NCBI GenBank assembly: GCA_029941885.1
Contig: JAPYTP010000043.1
Location: forward strand, 1-36,328
Length of the DNA stretch: 36,328 nucleotides
Source: Myxococcota bacterium
GTDB lineage: Bacteria; Myxococcota_A; UBA9160; UBA4427
Reading direction: 5' to 3'
The notes under the pieces are model-generated. The model was given only the letters and a program-made list of their open reading frames with translations, was not told where the DNA came from and searched no databases. A program made the position numbers and the translations under genes. Below, in pieces: positions 7,997 through 14,827 of the stretch (the stretch's first letter is position 1; each line of letters opens with the position of its first letter).

Positions 7997-9343
7997 TTAG
8001 TCCGGGATCGCGATGCCAACGAGCGCATCGTGCAGCGAATGAACATGCGCCTCGGGCAGTCCATGTCGTGTGAGTGCGTCGACGACCTCCGCGAAGGGCA
8101 ATTCCGTCAGGTGACCGTGCGCAGCAGCCACCACGAGCATGGCGATCCTGTCGCCCAGGAAGATCAGTGCGGGTCGCAACCGATCGTCGAGATCGGCGCG
8201 CTCCTTCGCCCGGGACGAACCGATCGCGAGGGACGGACCCGGGTCCCGCGAATCGAGCCAGTCCTGCTGGATCCATTTAGCCGCCTCGATCTGCGCGCGA
8301 AAGAGGCGTCGGATCGCCGCGTCATCGGGAGCCGAAATCCCGGTCCGCCGTGCCGATCGGCGCACGGCAGCCAATGCCGCGTCGACAACCCGAGCTTCGC
8401 GCGATCGATCCTCGACCTCGATCCCGAGGGCATTCTTGGCTCGGGCGACGCCGATCATCAGCGAAAGCCGTTCGTCGAGACTCGCGAGCAGCGCCCAGAG
8501 TGGACTCGCGGAGGGCGTCCTCGGAAGACCATGTGACCTGCGCAGGTCGGCCAGTAGACCCACCGCCTCGGCGTCGAGGAGCCAATGGTCGAAACGTCTG
8601 GCTTCGTCTTCGCCGGTGCGCGGGAACCAGGCGGCCTTTCGATCGCGGGTGAGGGGGCCGATGGCTCGCAATCCGGGGCGTTGCTTCTGCCAGATCGGCG
8701 CCTCGAGGCTATCGGTCATGACCGCCTCGACGCCATCGCGTCCGAGCCGATCGAGAACCCATTGGTTCCGCTCGGTCGCTCGGATCTGCGCGTGGGTGAG
8801 AAGGGAGCGCGCGACGCGCTCGAGGTGTCCCCCCGCATTGACCGCGATCGAAAGACCCGGGCGTTGGAGGTCGCTTGGCGATCGCAGACTGGACCTGGCT
8901 TCGACGAGGACGACCGCGCCGCTCGTCGTGAGAGGAAGACTGAATCGACCGGCGATCGAACGGTCGCTCCGAACCGTGACGCCGGAGAGGGCTAGATCGA
9001 AGCGCCGGTCCTCGAGGTTTCGCTCGAGCGCAGACCACCGAAATCGCACCCACTCGACGGGTCGGCCCTGGCTCGCGGCATAGGATCGAGCCACATCGAC
9101 GGAAAAACCCGCGGGCTGTTCCTCTCCGTCGAGCCAGCGGCTGAAAGGGGGGTAGTCGCCGCTGACCCCGATGCGCAGGGGCTGAATCACGCGGGGGGCC
9201 GGTACACCGGTCGAATCCGGAACGATTTTGCGGCAACCGAGGGGCGAGAGAGCGAAAATGAAGATTGCGAACACGATCGCATATTTAAAATATGACGATC
9301 GGAGAGAATCAGAATTCGAGAAAATCTGTGTCAAAACAATCAC
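7997..9343 (-). CDS. Periplasmic PheC-like cyclohexadienyl dehydratase fused to gamma-class chorismate mutase
   Basis: A 448-residue exported two-domain protein. Residues about 20-37 form a hydrophobic signal segment ending LSPLGC, a poor lipobox (Pro at -3), so it may be a lipoprotein or a cleaved export signal. Residues about 54-275 match PheC of the type-3 solute-binding fold: GDYPPFSRW, DRRFDLALSGVTV, VNAGGHLE, VMTDSLEAP and a WLLDAEAVGLL end. Residues about 281-370 match secreted AroQ-gamma chorismate mutase: DERLSLM, RAKNALGIEVEDRSRE and FRAQIEAAKWIQQDW. Together they could turn periplasmic chorismate into prephenate and then phenylpyruvate or dehydrated arogenate. The listed start is GTG at 9343; its N-terminus lies in AT-rich DNA and the exact start is uncertain. 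Convergent with the permease gene. Confidence 0.85.
   Translation of the reverse strand: MIVLTQIFSNSDSLRSSYFKYAIVFAIFIFALSPLGCRKIVPDSTGVPAPRVIQPLRIGVSGDYPPFSRWLDGEEQPAGFSVDVARSYAASQGRPVEWVRFRWSALERNLEDRRFDLALSGVTVRSDRSIAGRFSLPLTTSGAVVLVEARSSLRSPSDLQRPGLSIAVNAGGHLERVARSLLTHAQIRATERNQWVLDRLGRDGVEAVMTDSLEAPIWQKQRPGLRAIGPLTRDRKAAWFPRTGEDEARRFDHWLLDAEAVGLLADLRRSHGLPRTPSASPLWALLASLDERLSLMIGVARAKNALGIEVEDRSREARVVDAALAAVRRSARRTGISAPDDAAIRRLFRAQIEAAKWIQQDWLDSRDPGPSLAIGSSRAKERADLDDRLRPALIFLGDRIAMLVVAAAHGHLTELPFAEVVDALTRHGLPEAHVHSLHDALVGIAIPD
9266..9300. other. AT-rich patch with short inverted repeat
   Basis: An unusually AT-rich patch for this window. It contains CATATTT and AAATATG separated by one base at about 9280-9294. 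It falls inside the N-terminal signal-coding part of the PheC-chorismate mutase gene. It could be a protein-binding site or just hydrophobic-codon bias (Phe, Ile, Tyr, Lys). Confidence 0.4.
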
Positions 9344-9384
9344 TTATGCAGTTCGGAGACCTGCGGGAAGGGGCTCGAAAGTCG

Positions 9385-9413
9385 TTGACCGACCGCAGCG
9401 CGTCTCCTACTCT
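9385..9413 (+). promoter_or_regulatory. Possible sigma-70-type promoter, long leader to the cold-shock gene
   Basis: TTGACC, a 17-base spacer, then TACTCT. The -35 matches consensus in five of six positions, the -10 in only three. It points toward the cold-shock-domain gene 430 bases downstream. Confidence 0.25.
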
Positions 9414-9832
9414 CGGCGCCCGCTGCTCCGAGCGCATTCCCCTCGGAGTACACCCAACCGTTTCACGCATCTGGAGAATCTCCGGAGCACGTCCGGTTCT
9501 GTCTCCAGATCAATCCTGCCCTTAAAGCGCTGGCCAAGTTTTCGTCCCGGCGCGGCCGAGACGGTAGTAGGTCGTATTCGCCCAGAACGGCTGGGATCGC
9601 AACAGCGTTGGGATCGACGACAGAATCGATCGGGCGGGCCTCGAGGGCTCGATCGGCGAACGAACAGAGGCGATCGGGGCCGAAGAACCAGTGCGATCGA
9701 ATAACGGACCCGAACGGGTCGAATGGGAATGCCAAGAATATTCGGGTGGGATGGGACGACTAGACCGGACCACCAACCCAGTCGAATGCGCGAGCGCGGT
9801 CGACGGCACGCAGGCGAAAAGCCGCAAGCGAT

Positions 9833-9837
9833 AGGAG
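9833..9837 (+). promoter_or_regulatory. Ribosome binding site of the cold-shock-domain gene
   Basis: AGGAG, seven bases before the ATG at 9845, supports that start and therefore the reality of the extra N-terminal domain. Confidence 0.55.
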
Positions 9838-9844
9838 ACGCGTC

Positions 9845-10342
9845 ATGCTGACTCTCGACGAGATCGAATCTGGACTCTTTGTGACGCACAAGAATACCGG
9901 GCTTCGCTACAGCGTGGTCGAAGCGGAGGAAGGCGAAGTCCTTCTCTCACCCGAACAGGAAGGGCTTCAGGATCTGACGGTCCCCCTCGACCTGTTCCGC
10001 TCCGAGTTCGTCGCGACGGACCGATTCCGCGCGCCCGGTGGTGGTCGCCGCGGTGGTCGGGGTCGCAAGCGGACGCCGCAAGCGGGCAACGGCCCGTCGC
10101 CGGTCCCGAACGGTCCCAAGAGCAAGGGCAAGATCAAGAAGATGGTTCGGGATCGCGGCTTCGGGTTCATCCGTGGCGACGACGGGAAAGAAGTCTTCTT
10201 CCACCGCTCCGGCCTCAACGCGGGCGACTACGACGGCCTGAACGAGGGCGATTTCGTCGAATATGTCGTCCAGGAAGGCCCGCGTGGCGCTCGTGCCGAG
10301 CACGTGCGTCATACGACTCCGGAAGCGCCTGCCGTCGCTTGA
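9845..10342 (+). CDS. Cold-shock-domain protein with extra N-terminal domain
   Basis: A 165-residue protein in three parts. Residues 1-60 form a compact acidic beta-rich segment (GLFVTHKNTGLRYSVVEAEE) that I do not recognise. Residues 62-92 are a Gly/Arg/Pro-rich linker. Residues about 93-155 are a cold-shock domain with the RNA-binding motifs RGFGFI (104-109) and VFFHRS (117-122). Cold-shock domains bind single-stranded RNA or DNA and usually act in translation or RNA chaperoning in the cytoplasm. Typical Csp proteins are about 70 residues, so this is a larger two-domain form. It has a good Shine-Dalgarno. The cytosine-rich tract after the stop may separate it from the kinase gene. Confidence 0.88.
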   Translation: MLTLDEIESGLFVTHKNTGLRYSVVEAEEGEVLLSPEQEGLQDLTVPLDLFRSEFVATDRFRAPGGGRRGGRGRKRTPQAGNGPSPVPNGPKSKGKIKKMVRDRGFGFIRGDDGKEVFFHRSGLNAGDYDGLNEGDFVEYVVQEGPRGARAEHVRHTTPEAPAVA

Positions 10343-10401
10343 TCGCCCCCCCGCCTCCTCCCCGCCTCTCTCCCCGCCCCGTCCCCGCCCCCTCGCGCCA
10401 G
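10343..10401. repeat. Cytosine/pyrimidine-rich tract
   Basis: A low-complexity tract of repeated CCCCGCC-like units on the plus strand between the cold-shock gene and the kinase gene. It has no coding potential. A C-rich, G-poor RNA of this kind resembles a Rho-utilisation site, which would fit Rho-dependent termination after the cold-shock gene; this is inference. Confidence 0.45.
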
Positions 10402-10427
10402 AGGCGAACCCGGCGCACCCTTCGGTC

Positions 10428-11498
10428 ATGACGCGGCCGAATCCTGAAATCATCAGCGACCCCAGGGATTTGACCCCGGCCTGGATGACCGCCGCGCTAC
10501 GGAGCGCAGGCCACGTCGTCGTCGTCCAATCGCTTCGCTGCGAGCCGGTCGGTACCGGACAGATGGCGCACAACGAACGCATCTTCCTGGAATACGAAGG
10601 GGACCCCGCCGGCGCACCCGCGACGATCGTCGGGAAGTTTCCATCGCCGAACGAGGAGAGCCGGGCCTCCGGAGCGCGCGGTGGCTATCGAGCCGAAACG
10701 CTCTTCTATCGCGAATTGGCCTGCGACCTCAGCTGTGTGACGCCTGCCTGTCATTACGCGGCGATCGCAGACGACCAATCGACCTTTACGCTGCTTCTCG
10801 AGGACCTCGCGCCGAAGCGGCAGGGCGATCAAATCGTCGGCGCGAACGATGACGAGATCGAGGCCGCCGTTCGCAATCTGGCCGGCTTGCACGCTCCGCG
10901 TTGGGGCGACCGGACCCTCGAGCAGATCGAGTGGATGCCGACCGGGATCGGCGACGAATACGCGCTCTATATCGAAATAGGAACGCCGGCCTTCGTCGAC
11001 CGCTACAAGGATCGGCTGAGCGAAGCGGACGTAGAGGTCTTTCGCGGATTCGCGCGGGGCGTGAAGAAATGGATATCGCGTCGACCGCAGACGACTACGC
11101 TCGTGCACGGTGACTACCGGCTCGACAACCTGATGTTCGAGGGGTGCGGGGAGGCGACTAAAGTAGCGGCAATCGATTGGCAGACGCTGTCCGTCGCGTG
11201 CGGCGGGCAGGATCTCGCGTACCTGCTCGGCAACAGCAGTCCGCCCGATCAGCGTCGTGCCCACGAGGAACGCATGCTCGATGCCTATCGTGAGGCGATG
11301 GCGCAGCGGGGCGTCGAACTCTCGGCCGAGCGGATTCGAGCGGATTACTCGTACGGAGTCTTTCAGGGACCGTCGATTACGATGTTGGGCTCGCTTGCGG
11401 TCGGCCAGACCGATCGCGGAGATGAGATGTTCATGGTGATGGCGGAACGCTGCTGCGCACAGATCCGAGATCTGGAGGCGCTCGCGCTGCTAGAGTGA
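10428..11498 (+). CDS. Phosphotransferase-family kinase (APH/ecdysteroid-kinase-like)
   Basis: A 356-residue protein with the aminoglycoside phosphotransferase/choline-kinase fold. The ATP-binding N-lobe includes a Lys in IVGKFPSP (about residue 70). The catalytic loop is HGDYRLDN at 227-234, and the metal-binding Asp is in IDWQ at 250. GTGQMAHNERI near residue 43 resembles the glycine-rich entry of the EcKinase/CHK group. It should phosphorylate a small hydroxylated compound; related genes are common in environmental bacteria that degrade lipids or steroids, but the substrate is unknown. The frame extends upstream to 10263 through the C-rich tract, but the ATG at 10428 begins the conserved part. 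It is convergent with NAD synthase. Nothing suggests an antibiotic-resistance role. Confidence 0.82.
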   Translation: MTRPNPEIISDPRDLTPAWMTAALRSAGHVVVVQSLRCEPVGTGQMAHNERIFLEYEGDPAGAPATIVGKFPSPNEESRASGARGGYRAETLFYRELACDLSCVTPACHYAAIADDQSTFTLLLEDLAPKRQGDQIVGANDDEIEAAVRNLAGLHAPRWGDRTLEQIEWMPTGIGDEYALYIEIGTPAFVDRYKDRLSEADVEVFRGFARGVKKWISRRPQTTTLVHGDYRLDNLMFEGCGEATKVAAIDWQTLSVACGGQDLAYLLGNSSPPDQRRAHEERMLDAYREAMAQRGVELSAERIRADYSYGVFQGPSITMLGSLAVGQTDRGDEMFMVMAERCCAQIRDLEALALLE

Positions 11499-11531
11499 AG
11501 TCGGATTCCAGGGTCGACTCGAGCTGTCAGC

Positions 11532-13175
11532 CTAGCCCGAATAGCGATGGACGATCGGTAGACGTCGCCCCCCTCCGAAGGCCTTTTCCGACGTTCGCAA
11601 GACCAGAGGCGTCTGCCGGCGCTTGTACTCGTTCCGATCGAGTCGTTCGACGATCCCCATGGCAACCTCGTGGCTAACCCCTTCGGGTGGCACGATCGAC
11701 GCGAAGCTTCGTCGCCCCTCGATCGCCTGCCTCAAAATGTCGTCCAGCACTTCGTAGGGCGGAAGATCATCTTGATCGAGTTGGTCCGCGGCGAGTTCGG
11801 CCGAGGGTGGTTTCTCGATCGTTCCGATCGGGATGCGATCGCCGTTCCGATTCGCGTAGAGCGCGAGCGCATAGACATCGCCCTTGTAGACATCGCCTAA
11901 CACTGCCAGGCCACCCACCGTGTCGCCATAGAGCGTGCAATAGCCGACGGACAATTCGCTCTTGTTGCCCGTTGCGAGAACGAGTCGATCTTCTTGATTG
12001 GAGCAGGCCATCAAGACCGCGCCTCGAATGCGCGATTGGATGTTCTGCTGGGTGAGTCCGTAATCTTCGCGCTCGCCGAAGAGCTTTCCGAAGACGCCTC
12101 GGTAGGCGTCGTACATCGGCCCGATATCCGCCCGGCGTACTTCGACCCCGAGTAGCTCACCCAACTCGAATGCGTCGTCGACGCTGTGCTCCGAGGAGAA
12201 GGGCCCCGGCATCGCGATTCCCAGAACCCGGTCCGCGCCGAGGGCTTCGACCGCGAGGTAGGCTGTGGCCGCCGAGTCGATGCCGCCAGAAAGTCCGATC
12301 ACCGCGCTCGGGGGCAGTCGCTGTTTCTGGAAATAGTCGCGGATCCCCATGACGAGTCCGCGCTCGAGTTGGGCAATCGGCTCGAGGTCCTCGACCTCGG
12401 TGTGCGGAGTACCCGGTCCGAGAGGCAGATCGCAGATCGCGATGCCCGTTTCGAAGAGCGGCATGGCTGCGTGGACGTCGCCCTTCGGATCGATTACGCA
12501 GGAACCTCCGTCGAAGATCAGCTCATCGTTGCCCCCCGTCTGATTCACGAACACGACCGGGCGACCGCTGCGCTTGGCGACATCTGCGAGCATCGCCCGT
12601 CGTTCCGCAGCCTTGCCTACGTGCCACGGGGAGGCCGAGGGGTTGATGATGACTCCGGCGCCGCGGGCCGCGAGTTCCGCGACCGGATCGACGGGATAGG
12701 GCTGGGTCTGGAACCAGGTGTCCTCGCAGACGGCCAGTCCGAGCGGCGTGTCGAGGCCCGGGACTTCGACGGGGGACCGGTCCATCGCCTTCGCGAAGTA
12801 GCGGGTCTCGTCGAAGACGTCGTAGGTCGGAAGAAGCGTCTTGCTCCGATGGGCGAGCCGCTTGCCCTCGGCCAACACGACGGCAGCATTCTCGATCGAC
12901 TTGGGCCGGGCGGCGTCGGCCCGCACGACGGCTCCGACGACGATCGCGATCTGTCTGGAGGTCTTGGCCAATTCCTCGAGTTCCACGAGCTGGTCGTCGA
13001 CGAACCGATCCCGCTCGAGTAGATCCATCGGCGGGTAGCCCGTCAGCGCGAGCTCTGGAAGCACGACGCAATCCGCGCCGGCGGCGGCGGCCTGTTCCGC
13101 GGTCTCCTGAGCGAGCCGGCGGTTCCCTGCGAGGTCGCCAACGGTCGGGTTGATCTGAGCGAGGGCAATCTTCAT
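11532..13175 (-). CDS. nadE: Glutamine-dependent NAD+ synthase
   Basis: A 547-residue, two-domain enzyme that makes NAD+ from nicotinic acid adenine dinucleotide, ATP and glutamine in the cytoplasm. The N-terminal nitrilase-type glutaminase domain carries the Glu-Lys-Cys triad: Glu41 in LPELALTGYPP, Lys112 in RSKTLLPTYDVFDE and Cys150 in AVCEDTWF. The C-terminal synthetase domain starts near residue 270, with the ATP loop GLSGGIDSA at 294-302 and later ATGNKSELSVGYCTLYGD. The ATG at 13175 gives the canonical MKIALAQINPTVGD; the longer open frame to 13280 is antisense to the divergent hydrolase leader. Length and motifs are complete. It is monocistronic by layout, convergent with the kinase. 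Confidence 0.97.
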   Translation of the reverse strand: MKIALAQINPTVGDLAGNRRLAQETAEQAAAAGADCVVLPELALTGYPPMDLLERDRFVDDQLVELEELAKTSRQIAIVVGAVVRADAARPKSIENAAVVLAEGKRLAHRSKTLLPTYDVFDETRYFAKAMDRSPVEVPGLDTPLGLAVCEDTWFQTQPYPVDPVAELAARGAGVIINPSASPWHVGKAAERRAMLADVAKRSGRPVVFVNQTGGNDELIFDGGSCVIDPKGDVHAAMPLFETGIAICDLPLGPGTPHTEVEDLEPIAQLERGLVMGIRDYFQKQRLPPSAVIGLSGGIDSAATAYLAVEALGADRVLGIAMPGPFSSEHSVDDAFELGELLGVEVRRADIGPMYDAYRGVFGKLFGEREDYGLTQQNIQSRIRGAVLMACSNQEDRLVLATGNKSELSVGYCTLYGDTVGGLAVLGDVYKGDVYALALYANRNGDRIPIGTIEKPPSAELAADQLDQDDLPPYEVLDDILRQAIEGRRSFASIVPPEGVSHEVAMGIVERLDRNEYKRRQTPLVLRTSEKAFGGGRRLPIVHRYSG

Positions 13176-13256
13176 AGGCCGAGCATACCCCGGGCGAGCC
13201 CTATACTCGACGCCCCGCTCCACCCTCGGCCCAGCCCGGGTGAACGGAACAGGCAC

Positions 13257-13261
13257 AGGAG
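13257..13261 (+). promoter_or_regulatory. Ribosome binding site deciding the hydrolase start
   Basis: AGGAG, eight bases before the ATG at 13270. It favours that start over the in-frame GTG at 13240. Confidence 0.55.
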
Positions 13262-13269
13262 CAGCCCGG

Positions 13270-14151
13270 ATGTCGTCCATGCAGATCGTCGGCCCGTCCT
13301 CGAGTTTCTACATCTCCCAACGCCTCAAGCTGCATTTCGTCGACTGGGGGAACGAGGAGAAGCCCCCGGTCCTGCTCCTCCACGGGGGCCGTGACCACGC
13401 TCGGAGCTGGGATTGGGTCGCACGGGAACTGCGCGAGGACTATCACGTGATCGCTCCCGACCTCCGGGGCCACGGCGACTCCGCCTGGTCGATCGGTGGT
13501 CATTACACCCTCCCGGAATTCGTCTTGGACGTGGCGCAATTGATCGACACGCTCGACCTCGCGCCCCTCCGGATCGTCGCGCACTCGATGGGCGCCGCCG
13601 TCGCGCTTTTCTACTCGGGCGTGTTCCCAAAGAGGGTGAATAAGCTGGTCGCGATCGAGGGAATGAAGATTCCCGACGAGGTCTGGGCTCGGATGAATGG
13701 CGATATCTGGGAAGTGACCGAGAATTGGATCAGCTCCGTCCGTCTGGACTCGCACCGCCAACCCCGGCGCTACGGGTCGATCGATGATGCCGCCGCGCGG
13801 ATGCAGCAGGAAAATCCGCATCTCTCACCCGAGCAGGCACGACATCTGACGATCCACGGCGTCGCGCGAAACGAGGACGGTTCCTTCAGCTGGAAATTCG
13901 ATCACGGCAATCGTCCCATCTTTCCACTGCGTCTGTCGCTCGAGGACAGGCAGCGGCTCTGGGAACGAATCGAATGCCCGACGCTCCTCGTGCATGGAAC
14001 CGAGAGCTGGCATGGCGATCCCTCGGTCGACGGCCGCGCCGACCATATCCGAAAGTCGCGTGTCGTCGCCGTCGAGAACGCCGGCCACTGGGTTCATCAC
14101 GACCAACTCGATTTCTTCCTCGATGAGATCTGCGGTTTCTTGCGCGATTAG
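13270..14151 (+). CDS. Alpha/beta-fold hydrolase
   Basis: A 293-residue cytoplasmic alpha/beta hydrolase. The oxyanion motif LLHGGRDHARSWDW is at about 36-49. The nucleophile is Ser106 in VAHSMGAA, where the usual first Gly of GxSxG is Ala. The acid lies probably in the LLVHGTESWHGDP region, and the histidine is His273 in NAGHWVHHD. DLRGHGDS at about 64-71 is the standard strand-4 motif. No signal peptide. The substrate is unknown; similar genes are annotated as esterases, epoxide hydrolases or meta-cleavage hydrolases. The gene is divergent from nadE and convergent with the MaoC gene. Confidence 0.85.
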   Translation: MSSMQIVGPSSSFYISQRLKLHFVDWGNEEKPPVLLLHGGRDHARSWDWVARELREDYHVIAPDLRGHGDSAWSIGGHYTLPEFVLDVAQLIDTLDLAPLRIVAHSMGAAVALFYSGVFPKRVNKLVAIEGMKIPDEVWARMNGDIWEVTENWISSVRLDSHRQPRRYGSIDDAAARMQQENPHLSPEQARHLTIHGVARNEDGSFSWKFDHGNRPIFPLRLSLEDRQRLWERIECPTLLVHGTESWHGDPSVDGRADHIRKSRVVAVENAGHWVHHDQLDFFLDEICGFLRD

Positions 14152-14172
14152 AGCGCCCTTCGAGGCGAGCTG

Positions 14173-14640
14173 TCAGGGGAAGTACACGAAGACGAGCTGA
14201 CCCGTGCAGACCGGTCGTTCGGTGCCCTCGACCTCGAAGCGGACATCGAGGGCGAGCCGCATCGTTCCGCCCTTCATAGGGCGGACGTGCTTGATCACCG
14301 CGCCTAGGCGCAAACGGCTCCCCGACTTCACCGGCTCTCGCAGCCGAAGCTTTTCGATTCCGATGTTGATGATCTGCGACAACTTTGCGACCTGAACGAT
14401 TTCAGGGAGGAGGACCGGGGCGAGTGCGATCGTGAGATATCCGTGCGCAACCGTCGTGCCAAAAGGTGACTCGCGTTCGGCCCGTTCGGGATCGACGTGG
14501 ATCCATTGATCGTCCCCGGTGGCTGCAGCGAAGGTATCGATCCTGTCCTGATCGATCGGATGCCAATTGGTGACACCGAGATCCACGCCCTCGAACTCGG
14601 GAAGGGACGCCACGTCGGGAATGATCAGCGGGTTCGCCAT
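14173..14640 (-). CDS. MaoC-like (R)-hydratase/dehydratase
   Basis: A 155-residue single hot-dog-fold protein. The hydratase motif is visible as GDDQWIHVDPERA (Asp43, His48) followed by SPFGTTVAHGYLT, the hallmark of MaoC/NodN-type enzymes. These hydrate or dehydrate enoyl/3-hydroxyacyl-CoA or related thioesters. The N-terminus at the ATG at 14640 (MANPLIIPDVASL) is typical, and the longer open frame to 14847 lies in the promoter region of the divergent reductase gene. Context gives no fatty-acid operon, so the physiological thioester is unknown. Confidence 0.88.
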   Translation of the reverse strand: MANPLIIPDVASLPEFEGVDLGVTNWHPIDQDRIDTFAAATGDDQWIHVDPERAERESPFGTTVAHGYLTIALAPVLLPEIVQVAKLSQIINIGIEKLRLREPVKSGSRLRLGAVIKHVRPMKGGTMRLALDVRFEVEGTERPVCTGQLVFVYFP

Positions 14641-14812
14641 GCGATGTCTCACTCTCTCGGCTGGTCCTTTCGGCGGGCCAGCATCGCGACTTATACTTGC
14701 CCAGCCAGGAGGATTCTCGCAACGAGGGCCCTGCCCCCGCGATCGAAATTGTCCTGACGACGACTCTGCTCGAGTCGGGTTCGAAGAGCAATCTTGGGCC
14801 CAACGGACGTGC

Positions 14813-14820
14813 GAGGGAGA
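14813..14820 (+). promoter_or_regulatory. Ribosome binding site of the membrane reductase
   Basis: GAGGGAGA, seven bases before the ATG at 14828. It excludes the much longer open frame starting at 14567. Confidence 0.6.
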
Positions 14821-14827
14821 GCCTGAG

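Larger units (their letters stand above)
9344..9844. other. 500-base gene-poor region before the cold-shock gene
   Basis: No convincing gene. On the minus strand about 9463-9750 there is an open frame without an ATG, whose middle reads like protein (motifs SHWFFGPDRLCSFADRALE and AIPAVLGEYDLLP). It has poorer third-base GC than neighbouring genes and I do not recognise it; it could be a decayed remnant. On the plus strand there is a possible sigma-70-type promoter at 9385-9413. If real, the cold-shock gene would have a leader of more than 400 bases. Confidence 0.4.

Noticed and set aside
7988-8009. Terminator between the permease and PheC-fusion genes
   Set aside because: Only a six-base stem with a ten-base loop, overlapping the fusion gene's 3' end and without a T tract.
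10428-11498. Antibiotic-resistance aminoglycoside kinase
   Set aside because: It shares the fold and HGDYRLDN loop, but the N-lobe resembles the ecdysteroid/CHK-like group and the context is metabolic.
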